Source of the DNA: Saccharopolyspora spinosa NRRL 18395
Lineage (GTDB): Bacteria; Actinomycetota; Actinomycetes; Mycobacteriales; Pseudonocardiaceae
Reading direction: 5' to 3'
Length of the DNA: 64,000 bases
Assembly: GCF_000194155.1 (NCBI RefSeq)
Contig: NZ_GL877878.1
Location: 1,175,118 to 1,239,117, forward strand
The notes below the pieces were generated by a model. It searched no databases and was not told where the DNA came from. It saw only the letters and a program-made list of their open reading frames with translations. Position 1 is the stretch's first letter; every line of letters begins with the position of its first letter. The translations under genes and the position numbers were made by a program. Shown piece by piece: positions 53,748-62,675 of this stretch.

Positions 53748-55007
53748 TCACCGGCCTGGTTGTGGGTCGGGCAGCTCAGGGGCGGCGGTCTTGAACCGGC
53801 GAAGGGGCGTGTTCGTCAGCGCGAGCACCACGATGCCGGCGACGCAGAGCACTCCACCGGAGAGGGCCGCGAACGCCGCCGATGTCGCTCCGGCGACCAG
53901 GCCGCCCCGGAAGTTGCCCAGCTCGGGGCCGGCGACGCCGGCGATGTGATCCACGGCGCTGACCCGGCCGCGGTGGGTGTCCGGCGTCACCAGCTGCACG
54001 ATCGCCCCGCGTGTGATCACCGATGTGGTGTCGGCCGCGCCCGCTGCGGTGAGGCAGGTCAGCGCCAGCCACAGCGGCTGCGCCAGACCGAATCCGGCCA
54101 GTGCCAGGCCCCACGCTCCCGCCGCGGCCAGCATGACCGCGCCCGGTCGACGGGCGCGGGTCACCATGCCGGAGGCGGCACCCGCCGCGAGCCCGCCGAC
54201 GGCGACCGCGGAGAAGAACAAGCCCAGGGTTTCCGGGCGCCCACCAAAGCGCTCCGAGTTGATCAGCGGGAACAGCGCCACCGGCATGGCCGTCACGGTC
54301 GCGAGGGCGTCGCTGAGCAACGCCCCGTGCAGCAGGGGTTTGCCGATGATGAATCGCCAGCCTTCCCAAATCGCTCGGGCCCCGGGACGAGCGGTCTCCC
54401 CCTGCGGCCGCATGGCGGGCAGCCGCAGCACGCCGTAGAGCGCGGCGGCGAAAGTCAGCGCGTCCACCAGGTAGCAGGCGGCCACGCCCCACTGGGCCAC
54501 CACCACGCCCGCGATGGCCGGGCCGATCAGCAAGGCCGCTTGGAAGGCGAGGTTCGTCAAGGCGATGCCCGCGCCGACCTGGTCGGCAGGCAGCAGACGC
54601 ACCACGAATGTCTTGCGGGCGGGCGCGCCCAGCCCGCTGCCAGCTGTCTGCAGCGCCGTGAGCGCGAGCAGCCCCCACATCGAGGCGGCGCCAGAGGCGG
54701 AGTGCACGGCAAGCAGGCCGGCGGACAGCAACTGGATGACGGTCGTGAGCAGCACCAGGCGCCGGCGGTCGACGGCGTCGGCCAGCACGCCACCGAGCAG
54801 TCCGAAGAGGACCATCGCGGCGGCTTGGACGAGGCCGATCGCGCCCACCGCGACCGGACTGCCAGTCAACTCCCACATCTGGAAGAGCACCGCGACCACC
54901 GTGAGCTGCCCACCCACGGTGGAAAGGGCATTTCCCGCCCACAGGCGGCGGAAAACGGCGCTGGTGCGCAGCGGGCGGGTGTCGAGCAGCCGGTCCGCCA
55001 TGTTCAC
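53748..55007 (-). CDS. MFS transporter, EntS/MFS_3-like 12-TM exporter
   Basis: 419 residues with twelve hydrophobic helices. Motif-A-like loop GGVLADAVDRRRLVLLTTVI, RKTFVVRLLPADQVGAGIAL and VTPDTHRGRVSAVDHIAGVA GPELGNFRGG, the cross-family signature of EntS and macrolide exporters. Probable drug or siderophore efflux pump. GTG 55007 overlaps the MarR stop (GTGA); ATG 55001 is an alternative. Cotranscribed with the damaged MarR gene. Confidence 0.9.
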   Translation of the reverse strand: MNMADRLLDTRPLRTSAVFRRLWAGNALSTVGGQLTVVAVLFQMWELTGSPVAVGAIGLVQAAAMVLFGLLGGVLADAVDRRRLVLLTTVIQLLSAGLLAVHSASGAASMWGLLALTALQTAGSGLGAPARKTFVVRLLPADQVGAGIALTNLAFQAALLIGPAIAGVVVAQWGVAACYLVDALTFAAALYGVLRLPAMRPQGETARPGARAIWEGWRFIIGKPLLHGALLSDALATVTAMPVALFPLINSERFGGRPETLGLFFSAVAVGGLAAGAASGMVTRARRPGAVMLAAAGAWGLALAGFGLAQPLWLALTCLTAAGAADTTSVITRGAIVQLVTPDTHRGRVSAVDHIAGVAGPELGNFRGGLVAGATSAAFAALSGGVLCVAGIVVLALTNTPLRRFKTAAPELPDPQPGR

Positions 55008-55497
55008 GAGGACCGTTCCTGCGACGCGAGGTGGTGGGCGATCCGGTCGTGGAACGAACCCCGCGCCAGGGCCGCCTCCAGATCCCGGACCACAGCGCTG
55101 AGCGGGTGCGGCAGTTCGCCTTCCAGCTCGCGGACGGCCCGTTCAGTGGACCGCCACTCCGCTTCCAGCAGCGGAAGCAGCGCGTGGGCGCGTTTGGTCA
55201 GCGTCACCTGGCGGGTTCGCGCATCCGCACCCGCGACGCCGCGCACCAGACCTTCGTGGAGCATGGCGCTCACGGTCTGGCTCATCGCGGAGTGGGTCAG
55301 GGCGTCGGCGAGTTCCCGGATGGTCATGGCGCCGCGGTGACCGAGGCTGATCAGGGGCATGACGAACCGCGGGCGGATGCTGTCCAGGTCCGCTTCCGGG
55401 ACAGCCGGCTGAACTCGTCGTCTTTTTCGCCCCGCAGTCGGCGAAGCGGGCGCCAGACGCTTTCTTCCTCGGTCGGGTCAGGACCGCGAGTTGCCAC
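55004..55497 (-). pseudogene. MarR-family repressor with N-terminal frameshift
   Basis: The downstream frame has MPLISLGHRGAMTIRELADA LTHSAMSQTVSAMLHEGLVR, the MarR winged HTH, and a C-terminal dimer helix. Upstream in another frame lies the matching N terminus: VATRGPDPTEEESVWRPLRR LRGEKDDEFSRLS from GTG 55497. A shift at 55395-55405 separates DEFSRLS from ADLDSIRPRFV. A shorter protein from ATG 55360 could still be made (118 residues) but lacks the first dimerisation helix. Coupled to the MFS gene. Confidence 0.75.
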
Positions 55498-55504
55498 CTG
55501 GCCG

Positions 55505-55520
55505 ACTGTAACAACGTTTA
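55505..55520 (-). promoter_or_regulatory. MarR-operon leaderless promoter and TAAACGTTGTTA dyad
   Basis: On the minus strand TACAGT (55510-55505) is 7 bases before GTG 55497. It overlaps the partial palindrome TAAACGTTGTTA (55520-55509), centred on AACGTT, a likely MarR operator. Confidence 0.5.
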
Positions 55521-55594
55521 GGTACGTGCTGTTGCTCTTTGCCAGCAGAGGTCCCGACTCCGGGCGCCGAGTTGGACGAACAGGTGGCAGCCGA

Positions 55595-55685
55595 TCAACC
55601 GGCCAACTCGGCCGTTTCCTGCCGCAGGGCGCGCACCAGCGTGTTCAACGCATGGATTAGGTCTTCGGCGACGCCGCGGCCGCGC
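55595..55685 (-). pseudogene. short C-terminal relic
   Basis: GVAEDLIHALNTLVRALRQE TAELAG-stop reads as the tail of a helical protein, perhaps a regulator. No start or domain remains. Confidence 0.3.
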
Positions 55686-55698
55686 GCTGTGCGCGCAG

Positions 55699-55731
55699 GG
55701 AGCGGGCCGCCCGTGTCGAAGGGACGGCCCG
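55699..55731 (-). terminator. terminator after the gamma-carbonic anhydrase gene
   Basis: AGCGGGCCG (55699-55707) pairs with CGGCCCGCT (55723-55731), extended by CCC/GGG with one bulge around an 8-nt loop. It lies 11 bp beyond the stop at 55742. Confidence 0.7.
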
Positions 55732-55741
55732 CTTGGCGGTG

Positions 55742-56272
55742 TCAGCTCAGGGCTTCGCGGTGTTTGGCGGCCAGGGCGATGTAGTGCTCGGCGGAGAGCG
55801 TCAGACCGGCCTGCTCCTCGGCGGTCAGTTCGCGGCGGACCTTGCCCGGGGTGCCGGCGACCATCGAGCCCGGCGGGATCTCGGTGCCCTCCAGGACCAC
55901 CGCACCGGCGGCGATGAGGGAACCGGCGCCGATGCGGGCTCCGTTGAGCACGACCGAGCCCATCCCGATCAGGCAGTTGTCCTCGACGGTGCAGCCGTGC
56001 AGCACGGCTTTGTGGCCGACGGTGACGCCGGCGCGGATCTCGGCCGGGAAGCCGGGGTCGGCGTGCACGACGCAGCCGTCCTGGATGTTGCTGCCGGTGC
56101 CGACGCTGATGTTCTCCTGATCGCCGCGCAGCACGGCGTTGTACCAGACGCTGGCGCCGGCGGAAAGGCGCACACGGCCGATGAGCGCGGCGCCGGGCGC
56201 GACGAAGGCATTCGCGTCGACCTGCGGGGTGATCCCGTCGATGGTCAGCGTGACCGGGAGCCCTGAACTCAC
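55742..56272 (-). CDS. gamma-carbonic anhydrase-like (LbetaH) protein
   Basis: 176 residues of hexapeptide repeats with the gamma-CA pattern: VWYNAVLRGDQENISVGTGS, NIQDGCVVHADPGFP and VTVGHKAVLHGCTVEDNCLI, giving three zinc-binding histidines. C-terminal helix EQAGLTLSAEHYIALAAKHR completes the trimer fold. Possible roles are CO2 hydration or, as in PaaY, thioesterase activity. GTG 56272 overlaps the GntR stop (GTGA) with AGGAGG upstream, so the two are one operon. Confidence 0.9.
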   Translation of the reverse strand: MSSGLPVTLTIDGITPQVDANAFVAPGAALIGRVRLSAGASVWYNAVLRGDQENISVGTGSNIQDGCVVHADPGFPAEIRAGVTVGHKAVLHGCTVEDNCLIGMGSVVLNGARIGAGSLIAAGAVVLEGTEIPPGSMVAGTPGKVRRELTAEEQAGLTLSAEHYIALAAKHREALS

Positions 56273-57042
56273 TTGTCCTCCTGTTTTTCGCCGTGCGTAT
56301 CCCGTTGCCGCCGCAGCCACTGCAGTGCCACGTCGGTGTGTCCGTCCACTTTGGTCTCGATGCCGTCGAGGAAGGTGCGGGGGCCGTGTTCGGCGAGTTC
56401 GGCGAGCACGGCCTCGGGATCACCGGCCTCGATGATGGTCAGCAGCCGCTGGTGGCGCGCCACATCGCCGGTGAGGCTCTCCTGGTCCCGGCGGTCGCGG
56501 CGGTTGAGCGACATGGACAGCATCACCTGCAGCTGCAGCGACCGGTAAGCGTCTTCGAGGCGCTGGTGCCCGGACAGCCCGACCACCGAGAGGTGGAACT
56601 CGAAGGAGCATTCCATGAAGGCCGGTTCGTCGCCGGCGTCGGCTGCATCGGCCATCCGCTGCAGCGCCTGCCGGCAGCGTCGCAGCCGGGCGGGCTCGGT
56701 GACCGGCACGCCCAGCCGCACCGGCAGTCGTTCGAACTCGGCGCGCAGGGTGCAGATCTCGTAGATGTCGTGCAGCGTCAGCGGGGTCACGATCACGCCT
56801 TTGCGTGGCACCTGCCGCACCAGCCCTTCGCGTTCCAGCACCCGCAGCGCCTCCCGCAGCGGCGGCCGGCTGATCCCCAGCTCGTGGGTCAACCGGTTCT
56901 CCACGATGCGCTGCCCACACAGCAGGTCGCCGCCGATGATCATGCGGCGCAGCGTCGCGGCGGCCAGTTCCACCAGGCTCGGCGGGCCGACGATGCTCGG
57001 GGCCCGGCGGGTGGCTGGGCTGTCTTCAACTAATCCGGTCAC
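56269..57042 (-). CDS. GntR-family regulator, FadR/FCD subgroup
   Basis: 257 residues. The N-terminal winged HTH contains RIVENRLTHELGISRPPLRE ALRVLEREGLV. The FCD effector domain carries metal-ligand residues in EFHLSVVGLSGHQRLEDAYR and GDVARHQRLLTIIEAGDPEA. Such regulators respond to organic acids or CoA-pathway metabolites. It is cotranscribed with the gamma-CA gene and divergent from relics of a CoA-transferase and a solute receptor that were likely its former targets. GTG 57042 has GGAGAG upstream. Confidence 0.92.
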   Translation of the reverse strand: MTGLVEDSPATRRAPSIVGPPSLVELAAATLRRMIIGGDLLCGQRIVENRLTHELGISRPPLREALRVLEREGLVRQVPRKGVIVTPLTLHDIYEICTLRAEFERLPVRLGVPVTEPARLRRCRQALQRMADAADAGDEPAFMECSFEFHLSVVGLSGHQRLEDAYRSLQLQVMLSMSLNRRDRRDQESLTGDVARHQRLLTIIEAGDPEAVLAELAEHGPRTFLDGIETKVDGHTDVALQWLRRQRDTHGEKQEDK

Positions 57043-57249
57043 GACCAGCAGTCTCTCCTTCCGGGGCCCGGTGCCGAAGCGGTCTTGCTTTCAACGGCCG
57101 GGCGCTGGTCCGCTCGGAGCAACCTCGATGGAGGAGCTTGTCAGCTTCTTTCTGCCTGCTGTAGACAAAAGTCAGGTGATGCCGATCACGGTATCCGGTT
57201 TCTGCCCGGATTTCTTGGAGCCGGGCACGACTTCTCCCCCAGATCCCCG

Positions 57250-57660
57250 GTCCCAGTCCCCGTTGCACGGGGTGCGCATGGTGGAGATCGGCGCGTTCAT
57301 GGCCGCGCCGTTCGCGACGATTTTTCGCGACGCAGCTCGAGGAGCAGCGATGCTCGCGTTGTTGTGGGGCCGCGGCCGGTGGGGAACGTGACGATGGTGG
57401 TGCCCTTCGCCGCCGCTGGTGGCAGCGATATCGCGGGGTGGGCGATGACCGACGGGCTGGCGGCGGTGGAGCCGGGGGCCTGCGGGTCGACGTCGACAAC
57501 CGGAGGGCGGTCAGGGCGCGGTCGGCTACAGACGCGGTGGCGCAAAGCCGCCAGTGTCGGGTGCTGGCGGGGATTTCCGAAGCGGTGGGACCGGACGCGG
57601 TGGTGTTCTCGCAGATGGGACGGTCCGCCACGGCGTGCGGGCTTTCCTGGACAAGAGCCC
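57250..57660 (+). pseudogene. relics of CaiB-type CoA transferase and TctC-type receptor
   Basis: LHGVRMVEIGAFMAAPFATI F is the start of a class III CoA-transferase (normally ...GVRVVEIG.F.AGP). Directly after it VTMVVPFAAAGGSDIAGWAM TDGLAAV reads as the N-terminal core of a Bug/TctC periplasmic receptor. Later frames (LRVDVDNRRAVRARSATDAV) continue the latter with shifts. Both are stubs. Confidence 0.5.
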
Positions 57661-57746
57661 ACGCCGCTGGACCGGTCGCTGAGGGTCGTGGGCATCGCGC
57701 GGGGGTATCCGGGTGTTGTCAGACGGACCGAGCGAGGGGGTGGACC

Positions 57747-58535
57747 ATGACCACCATCGTGCGGGCCCATGACGTGGCTCGAACCGAGCACGCTCATGCG
57801 GCGGAGTTGCTGCGCCCGGAGGTCGAGGCGATGCGGGCGCAGCTGGGCTGGTTGTCCGCCTCGCAGTGGCTGGCACCCACCGACTGCCCCCGCTGGAGCG
57901 TGCGCGATGTCGTCGCCCACGTGCTCGGCAACGCCGAGGTCGCGCTGGCACCGGATCTGCTGGTGCTACGCGCCCGCGAGGGCGAGCAGCGGTATCCACG
58001 GCTCTACCGGCTGGATGCGGTCAATGAGATGGCGGTGGACGCGTGGCAGGACCGGCAAGCTGGTGAGCTGCTGGCGGAGTTCGCGCCGCTGTGGCGTCAG
58101 GTGATCGGGTCGCTGCCGGGCATGAGCGAGTCGGTGCGCGGTCAGACCTTCGACGCGGGATATCCCGGGTCACTGCCGGTGGCCGTGGGCTATGTCGTGG
58201 ATGTGCTGCTCACCCGCGACATGTGGATGCACCGCATCGACATCTGCCGGGCCACCGGGCGGGCGTTCGAGGCACACGAGCACGACCGCGGTGTGGTCGA
58301 GCAGGTGTTGCGGGATCTCGACGACACGTGGCAGGCGCCGCCACTGGTGCTGGAGCTCACCGGTGCGGTGGCCGGTGCCTGGCAGATCGGTTCGGGGGCG
58401 CCGGTGGCCACGGTACGAGGCGATGCGGTGAGTGTGATGCGCATGTTCTCCGGTCGCGCGCAGCCGGAGCTGACCGTCCTGCATGGTGACAGCGCGGTCC
58501 TGGGCGCTCTCCGCGACGCGCGGGTGCCGTTCTGA
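57747..58535 (+). CDS. maleylpyruvate isomerase-like (DinB/mycothiol-dependent) protein
   Basis: 262 residues. The N-terminal four-helix DinB fold has CPRWSVRDVVAHVLGNAEVA with a metal-binding His, and DVLLTRDMWMHRIDICRATG supplies the other. The C-terminal domain (VLELTGAVAGAWQIG ... VLHGDSAVLGALRD) is the SCP2-like extension of the family. These enzymes use mycothiol in transfer or isomerisation reactions. GGGGGTGG lies just upstream of ATG 57747. Monocistronic, followed by a clear terminator. Confidence 0.88.
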   Translation: MTTIVRAHDVARTEHAHAAELLRPEVEAMRAQLGWLSASQWLAPTDCPRWSVRDVVAHVLGNAEVALAPDLLVLRAREGEQRYPRLYRLDAVNEMAVDAWQDRQAGELLAEFAPLWRQVIGSLPGMSESVRGQTFDAGYPGSLPVAVGYVVDVLLTRDMWMHRIDICRATGRAFEAHEHDRGVVEQVLRDLDDTWQAPPLVLELTGAVAGAWQIGSGAPVATVRGDAVSVMRMFSGRAQPELTVLHGDSAVLGALRDARVPF

Positions 58536-58549
58536 CCGCCGCCCGAGCC

Positions 58550-58583
58550 GGGCTGGTGCGGGTGTAGCCCGCACCAGCCCTTT
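58550..58583 (+). terminator. intrinsic terminator
   Basis: 13-bp perfect stem (58550-58562 with 58568-58580), 5-nt loop TGTAG, then TTT. It lies 15 bp past the stop at 58535. Confidence 0.85.
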
Positions 58584-59032
58584 CGTTCACTGCGGTGTTG
58601 GGGCGAACACCTTCTGGGGCCGTAACTCCGGTGCGGCTCAGAGCGGCTGCGGTGAGTGGTCGCCTCCTAGATGCGGGATCCTCGGGCGCAGGTCGTGGTC
58701 AGCGGTGCGGCGATGCAGGCGACAGCCAGCCAGCAGGAGCGCCAGGGCAGAGGTGCAGCCGTGCACCGATGCCACGGCCAGCGTGGCGGGGGCGCATGTG
58801 GCCAGGTAGGACGCGGTGGCGCTAGATCGCGATGAAATCGTCCCGGAGACTTTTCGTCGATCTGGCCAGGAATTCCAGAGCCGATGAGCTGAGAACCCTC
58901 GAACCGCGGTTGAAGAGCGGCAGCGGGCCGGTCTGCCTGCGGCTAGGGTGGTTGGCGTGCTTTGACGTGTTCGTGGTCCGCCCGCTGCTTCTTCGTCCGC
59001 GTGTTCATCCCTGACGAAGGAGTGTTTCTGCG
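58584..59032. other. 449-bp stretch without a supported gene
   Basis: No frame shows domain features; a 60-codon frame (58832-59014) lacks any. The promoter of the kinase gene should be near its right edge. Confidence 0.45.
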
Positions 59033-59947
59033 ATGTCTTCTGCTGTGGTGGTTCCGGCCGAGTTGGTGGCCACCCATCGCAAGATCTTCGGTGCTTCCCC
59101 GTGGATCGATGAGCTTCCCGAGTTGGCCGAGAAGCAGCTGGGGGCGTGGCAGCTGTGCCCAGATGGCGCCGCCCGGCACGGCATGGTGGCGCTGGTGCTG
59201 CCAGTCGTGCGCGACGACGGCAGTGCTGCGGTGTTGAAGTTGCAGCCGGTCACCGGCGACACCGCCGGGGAGCCGCTGGGGTTGCGGGTGTGGGACGGGC
59301 GGGGTGCGGTGCGGTTGCTGGAGCACGACCCGGTCTCGGGAAGCATGCTGCTGGAGCGGCTCGCGACGCGGTCCCTGTCCAGTGTGGACGATGATGTGGC
59401 GGCGGCGCGGGTCCTGGCCGGGCTGCTGGCGCGGTTGGGCTCGGTGCCCGCACCTGCTGGGCTGCGGACACTGTCCGATGTGGCCGCCGGGATGCTCACC
59501 GACGTTCCTGGCGCGTGCGCGCGGCTTGCCGATCCGGCGCAGCGGCGGCTGCTGGAACATTGTGCGGGCGTGGTCGCGGAGTTGCGCGGCGAGGCGGGTG
59601 ACCGGTTGCTGCACTGGGATCTGCACTACGACAACGTGCTGGCGGGGCAGCGGGAACCGTGGTTGGCCATCGATCCGCAGCCGCTGGCCGGTGACCCGGG
59701 TTTCGAGCTGATGCCGGCGTTGCACAACCGCTGGGACGAGGTGGGGGCCTCTGGTGATGTGGCGGGGGCGGTGCGACGCCGGTTCGAGGCGATGGTCGAG
59801 GTGCTGGGACTGGACCGGCAGCGCGCGGCGGGCTGGACTCTGGGGCGGGTGCTGCAGAACTGCCTGTGGGACATCGCCGACGGCGAGGCCGGGCTGAGCG
59901 AGGTGCAGGTCGCGGTGGCGGAGGCCCTGATCGCGTGGGGGCCGTGA
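59033..59947 (+). CDS. aminoglycoside/hydroxyurea antibiotic kinase (APH(6)-like)
   Basis: 304 residues. Kinase features: AAVLKLQPVTGD with the ATP-binding Lys, catalytic loop LLHWDLHYDNVLAG (HxDxxxxN) and metal-binding AIDPQPLAGDPGFELMPALH NRWDE, the signature of the streptomycin 6-kinase/hydroxyurea phosphotransferase family. It probably phosphorylates an aminoglycoside or similar toxic metabolite. AAGGAG lies 10 bases before ATG 59033. Monocistronic; not near any biosynthesis genes in this window. Confidence 0.92.
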   Translation: MSSAVVVPAELVATHRKIFGASPWIDELPELAEKQLGAWQLCPDGAARHGMVALVLPVVRDDGSAAVLKLQPVTGDTAGEPLGLRVWDGRGAVRLLEHDPVSGSMLLERLATRSLSSVDDDVAAARVLAGLLARLGSVPAPAGLRTLSDVAAGMLTDVPGACARLADPAQRRLLEHCAGVVAELRGEAGDRLLHWDLHYDNVLAGQREPWLAIDPQPLAGDPGFELMPALHNRWDEVGASGDVAGAVRRRFEAMVEVLGLDRQRAAGWTLGRVLQNCLWDIADGEAGLSEVQVAVAEALIAWGP

Positions 59948-60000
59948 GCGGGTCAGCGCCGGTTCTGGCCAGCGGCCTCGGGCTGGCCGCGAGAGCTCCG

Positions 60001-60546
60001 TCATGATCGTTGCTGGACGAGGTCCGCCAGCGCGGTGACGGTCTTCCAGTTGCGGGCGGTGATGGCGACACCGAGCCGCCTTTCCAGGTAGGCGGCGGTG
60101 GTTTTGGAGCGGCCCGCCCCGGCCGGGTAGTGCAGGTACAGCTGCCGCCCGGTCAGCTGAAGTTCTTCGGGCGAGCCTTCGGGCACGCTCAGCTGCGCGG
60201 CGCGGTCGGCGTCGGGCTCGGTGGCCAGGAATGCCACGTGCAGTTTGGCGTGGTCGCTTTGCCGGTCCTGGAACGGGTGGTGCGCGGCGATGCCGGTGAT
60301 CTCGGTGCCGGTGCGCACCATGACCGGGGTGTCCACACCGAGCCCGTCGGCCAGCCGTTTCCCCAGGTCCGCGGCCAGCGCCTCGGGGTCGTCGTGTTCG
60401 GAAGTGAAGATCACGTTGCCGCTTTGCAGGTAGGTCGCCACGTCGCCGTGTCCTGCGGCGGCGACGAGCGCGCGCAGGTCGGACATGGCCAGGCGGCCGT
60501 GTCTGCCGAGGTTGACAGCGCGCAGCAGCGCGACGTACGTGCTCAT
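60001..60546 (-). CDS. DUF1697 family protein
   Basis: 181 residues, complete: MSTYVALLRAVNLGRHGRLA MSDLRALV, ATYLQSGNVIFTSEHDD and NWKTVTALADLV at the C terminus, where RNW.T...L is diagnostic. Structures show a two-domain ferredoxin-like fold; the biological role is unknown. Convergent with the kinase gene (53 bp apart), both ending in the same interval. Confidence 0.93.
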   Translation of the reverse strand: MSTYVALLRAVNLGRHGRLAMSDLRALVAAAGHGDVATYLQSGNVIFTSEHDDPEALAADLGKRLADGLGVDTPVMVRTGTEITGIAAHHPFQDRQSDHAKLHVAFLATEPDADRAAQLSVPEGSPEELQLTGRQLYLHYPAGAGRSKTTAAYLERRLGVAITARNWKTVTALADLVQQRS

Positions 60547-61026
60547 GGCGGAATCCTGCCATCCTCCGGCGGAGCGCGGTGGCCTGCTCCTAGCCCTGGG
60601 GCGGCACCTGGTTGGTCTGGGGGTGGGGAACTGGCATGGTTCGGTGATCGAGCGATCTGTGTTCTCTGATCACGACCCAAGATGTGTCACTGTGTGTGGT
60701 CGCCCGGGGGCGTAGCGGCTCCGACCACCAGGCGCCGGTGTCTGCAGAACGAGTTGGCGGATCGCGGCGGTGCGGCTGTTCGTGCGGGGGACTCGGCTGA
60801 CTCCCGTACCGCCACCGCACGCTTGAATCGCGGGTAAGCCGTGCGATCGATCGACGCCAACCCGACACCCCAGCAAGATCACTACCGGGACCCGCACACC
60901 TTAGACAGGCTGTTGATCACCACGCATCGCTACCCCGACCAGCGGTTACGCTTGACCACGGCCCCTTTCTGGCGTAGTCGGTGACCGCCGCATATCGCAC
61001 CGGATGCGTATTGACGACGGTTCGAG
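60547..61026. other. 480-bp stretch, mostly uninterpretable debris
   Basis: One frame (about 60845-60983) reads RSIDANPTPQQDHYRDPHTL DRLLITTHRYPDQRL-stop and looks natural but unknown. It leads into the recombinase tail relic. No complete gene. Confidence 0.35.
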
Positions 61027-61113
61027 ACCCGCTTCGCGGCAGCCGGTGGTGCCTGGGCCCGCTACGCCCCGATGACCACTCCCGGTGACACAAGACGACG
61101 AACACGCGACAGT
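61027..61113 (+). pseudogene. tail of a second tyrosine recombinase of the 22.6-kb type
   Basis: FETRFAAAGGAWARYAPMTT PGDTRRRTRDS-stop parallels the end of the recombinase at 22577-23734 (WSQYAPGDH ... RGTRDS-stop), and both genes end CGCGACAGTTGA. Only about 28 residues remain. Confidence 0.55.
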
Positions 61114-61237
61114 TGAATCCGCGAGGTCACCAATTTCCCACCCCTGCTGGACTCCGGCCAGAGCTGCGCGGGGCTGACCCGCGCGCTAACCTGGCCACCA
61201 TGCTGCCGTGGTTCGGCAGCACTGAGGAGTGCGGGTG

Positions 61238-61702
61238 TCACACGCGGGCTTCGGCGACGGCTTGGGCGGCGGATTCCCGGCACACGAACCGTTCACGCAG
61301 CCGGGTGAGCGTCAGCAGCCGCAGCATCGCTCCGTGACCGGGTACCACGAATAGCTTGGTGCTGCGGTGGTCGGCGCGGCGCTGGGTATGCAGCAACAGT
61401 TCGATGGCGGCGCTGCTGGCGAAGGACACCTCCGAGAGGTCCAGGACAATGGCCTGCAGGGCCGCAGCGGTCAGGCGCTGGCGGATCAGCTCGGTAAGCC
61501 TGGGCACCGTGGCCAGGTCTATCTCGCCACCGATGCGAACAACCACCACGCCCGAGGCGGGCCATTCCACGGCCAGCCGCAGCGCGGAAGCGCAGGTCGC
61601 GTGAGCGGCGGCAGCGGGATCCTCGGCGGTGTGTGGCGCGACGATCGCGTGGCCGCCGCGAGCCCACCCGGCCGGTGGCATGCTGGATCTGGAGACGATC
61701 AC
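61238..61702 (-). CDS. STAS-domain anti-sigma factor antagonist
   Basis: 154 residues. The STAS fold (about 40-150) reads VVVVRIGGEIDLATVPRLTE LIRQRL, then AIVLDLSEVSFASSAAIELL LHTQ, in which the phosphorylatable Ser of SpoIIAA-type proteins corresponds to FASSAAIELL. Such proteins bind anti-sigma kinases in partner switching. GTG 61702 follows GGGAGGT at 4 bases and is preferred to ATG 61682. No kinase or sigma partner is encoded nearby. Confidence 0.88.
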   Translation of the reverse strand: MIVSRSSMPPAGWARGGHAIVAPHTAEDPAAAAHATCASALRLAVEWPASGVVVVRIGGEIDLATVPRLTELIRQRLTAAALQAIVLDLSEVSFASSAAIELLLHTQRRADHRSTKLFVVPGHGAMLRLLTLTRLRERFVCRESAAQAVAEARV

Positions 61703-62059
61703 GCTACCTCCCCTGGTTGCGTATCGACGGTTCGGTTGGCCACGGGCCCGGGAACTCGCCGCTGCGCTCAACGCAAGAGGTGCGCCGTGGCGGCTGCTCA
61801 ACCGCACCCCCCACCGTAGGAGCCACCAGCCGAGCCAACAAGGCTCGTCACGTTCGTGTGATATTTGGTCTCGATCAGGTGGCAGTGAGGTGGTGGCGCG
61901 CCGGGGAGCTGCCTAGTTGGGCGACGATCCACCATCCCTCAACGGAGCGTGTTGTAACGCAGAGTAATAGCGCTGTGGAGGTGTCAGAAGCCGGGAACAA
62001 CAGCGCCCCGCCCAGCCGATCCCGCAACCGGCCGACCGGGGCACCACCGGTCGTGGCGG
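61703..62059. other. 357-bp stretch without a supported gene
   Basis: Frames are shadow-like. A locally A/T-rich segment around 61946-61972 holds no recognised signal. Confidence 0.4.
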
Positions 62060-62675
62060 CCTCAGAGCCTGCTCAAGACCGCATCGCGCACCACGTGCGG
62101 ATGCTCCAGGTGCAAAAAATCCCCCGCCCCGTCGACCACCTCCCAGCTACCACCTGCGCGCTCGACGGGCACCGGCAAGATCTCGTCGGCACCGCCCACA
62201 GCACCGTCACCTGCACCGGTGCCAGCAGCGCCCGCGTGTCGATGGCCTGCCGGTCGCCGTCGAGCAGCGTGGCCTGCACCGCCTGCAACGCCTCAGTCAC
62301 ACCGTCCAGCCACTTGTAGCGCAGCAGGTCTTCCACCAGCCTGCGGGTGCCCAGCTCCGGGTCGCTGAACAGCTTCACCACCTGCGGCTTCAGCTCCCGC
62401 AGGGAGTACGCCGCGCAGGAAGTCCGCGTTGACCTCGCGGGTGAACCCGGCCGGCACCACCAGCGTCAGCGACGCCACCCGCTGCGGCGCCCAGCGCGCC
62501 ACCCCGGCCACCACCGCGCCGCCCAGCGAATGCCCACCAGGTGCGCACGCTCGACACCAACCGCGTCGAGCAACCCCAGCACGGCCTCCGACAGCATCAC
62601 CAGACTGCCGTCGCCGACGTCCTTGCTCGACTCACCATGCCCAGGCAGATCCTGCGCGTAAACGGCGGCCGCCGC
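62060..62675 (-). pseudogene. acetoin dehydrogenase E2-type alpha/beta hydrolase domain, degraded
   Basis: AVYAQDLPGHGESSKDVGDG, LVMLSEAVLGLLDAVGVERA HLVG, GGAVVAGVARWAPQRVASLT LVVPAGF and VEDLLRYKWLDGVTEALQAV QATLLDGDRQAI, LLAPVQVTVLW lie in three alternating frames. This is the hydrolase-like C-terminal domain of AcoC-type proteins. The lipoyl and E1-binding parts are absent; homology begins right at the junction with the E1-alpha relic. Confidence 0.68.

Noticed and set aside
53577..55340. 587-codon plus-strand frame
   Set aside because: Antisense to the MFS and MarR genes; composition typical of a GC shadow.
58943..60562. 539-codon minus-strand frame
   Set aside because: Antisense to the kinase gene; only 60001-60546 in another frame (DUF1697) is real.
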